DNA of 39,684 nucleotides from assembly GCA_024277435.1 (NCBI GenBank), contig JAJRVJ010000016.1, forward strand, positions 1 through 39,684, written 5' to 3'. This DNA is from Patescibacteria group bacterium. Lineage in GTDB: Bacteria; Patescibacteriota; Patescibacteriia; UBA9570. Shown piece by piece: positions 39,500-39,684 of this stretch. Position 1 is the stretch's first letter, and each line of letters opens with the position of its first letter. Both the position numbers and the translations under genes were made by a program. Below the pieces are notes generated by a model. The model was not told where the DNA came from, did no database searches, and saw nothing but the letters and a program-made list of their open reading frames with translations.

Positions 39500-39532
39500 A
39501 ATTAACCCCAGGTTTTATACCTAGGGTTAATT
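39500..39532. terminator. Hairpin terminator, TATAAAA-loop family
   Basis: AATTAACCC-C-AGG pairs with CCT-A-GGGTTAATT with one C-A mismatch and a TTTTATA loop. It ends the methyltransferase gene and lies 12 bp from the IS30 boundary. The core ACCCCAGGTTTTATACCT is identical to 18 bases of the hairpin at 9885-9913. Confidence 0.75.
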
Positions 39533-39543
39533 AGTTTCATATA

Positions 39544-39684
39544 CCTGAATTCTAGAATCTAATGCCCCACCTCTCTAGCAATAACCTCATTAGGAGTTAG
39601 ATAATTAAGACCTTTGCGAGGTCGGTTGTTTAACCTTTCTTGTATAGCATAAATATCTTCATCAGTCATTATGGAAAGATCGGC
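39544..39684 (-). mobile_element. IS30-like insertion sequence, 3' end (partial, inverted copy)
   Basis: Bases 39544-39681 are the exact reverse complement of 1-138. The minus-strand frame (39559-39684) encodes the last 41 residues of the same transposase, ADLSIMTDEDIYAIQERLNN..., one codon longer than the left copy. Both copies have their 3' ends facing into the window. Confidence 0.85.

Noticed and set aside
1-39684. Composite transposon bounded by two IS30 copies
   Set aside because: The interior is mostly housekeeping genes (ribosomal proteins, suf, pro, lys) of uniform style; contig ends collapsing in a repeat is the simpler explanation.
1-39684. tRNA, rRNA and CRISPR loci
   Set aside because: I looked through the intergenic gaps and saw no cloverleaf-like sequence, rRNA segment or regularly spaced direct repeats.

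Overview
The window is about 39.7 kb of low-GC bacterial chromosome, densely packed with genes that read in the standard bacterial code. UGA is a normal stop: several genes end in TGA inside ATGA overlaps. The gene mix is lean: short ribosomal proteins, many small membrane proteins and lipoproteins, a DUF2207 protein, a winged-helix/nucleotidyltransferase-like regulator, FG-GAP surface proteins and an archaeal-type UMP kinase. This suggests a Candidate Phyla Radiation (Patescibacteria)-like organism, although proline and lysine synthesis would be rich for that group. I cannot name the lineage. Shine-Dalgarno sequences are essentially absent. Many genes start within a few bases of the start site predicted from a good sigma70-type promoter (TTGNNN, 16-17 bp, TATNNT), so leaderless or near-leaderless mRNA looks like the default here.

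Layout. Both ends (1-138 and 39544-39684) are the 3' part of the same IS30-like insertion sequence in inverted orientation, so the contig probably ends inside a repeat. 0.2-7.5 kb (minus): a Wzz-like chain-length protein; a slipin/SPFH operon with a small membrane protein, a TolB-like lipoprotein, a polytopic membrane protein and an HtrA-like protein that has lost its catalytic triad; then a DUF2207 protein with its wHTH regulator. 7.6-9.8 kb (plus): a membrane-anchored propeller protein interrupted by an in-frame TAA. 10-11.1 kb: rplJ-rplL with an L10-type leader and attenuator. 11-18 kb: a CPA1 antiporter; an envelope operon uppP-manC-mltG-pyrH; a DUF212 protein divergent from uppP; and two surface/membrane genes. 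18.2-21.4 kb: proB-proC-proA. 21.4-26 kb: a zinc phospholipase C-like protein, a thioredoxin-like lipoprotein and a large secreted metallophosphatase with FG-GAP repeats. 26-31 kb: an rrf2-sufCBDSU iron-sulfur operon with a palindromic operator over its promoter. 31-32.5 kb: a SpoU methyltransferase, a nitroreductase and bL28. 32.5-38.4 kb: a LysW-carrier lysine operon (lysW-X-Y-Z-J-K) ending in an archaeal-type lumazine synthase. 38.6-39.5 kb: an RsmB/NSUN-type RNA methyltransferase.

The most interesting signal is upstream of lysW. A consensus promoter starts transcription at, or within a base of, an 18-codon ORF, MENVVFTTYKAKAKKTHS, with four Lys codons in six. It is followed by mutually exclusive 2:3, 3:4 and 4:5 RNA pairings, the last a terminator. 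This is the layout of trp/his-type ribosome-mediated attenuation, here tuned to lysine, and it supports assigning the LysW pathway to lysine rather than arginine. The same operon carries a nonsense codon in lysX. sufC has a Walker A Lys-to-Glu change, and the propeller gene has a second in-frame TAA. These three lesions should be checked against reads before being taken as biology.

A second theme is a dispersed family of terminator hairpins with covarying stems and a constant TATAAAA loop, present at both IS-flanked ends and twice between the propeller gene and rplL.
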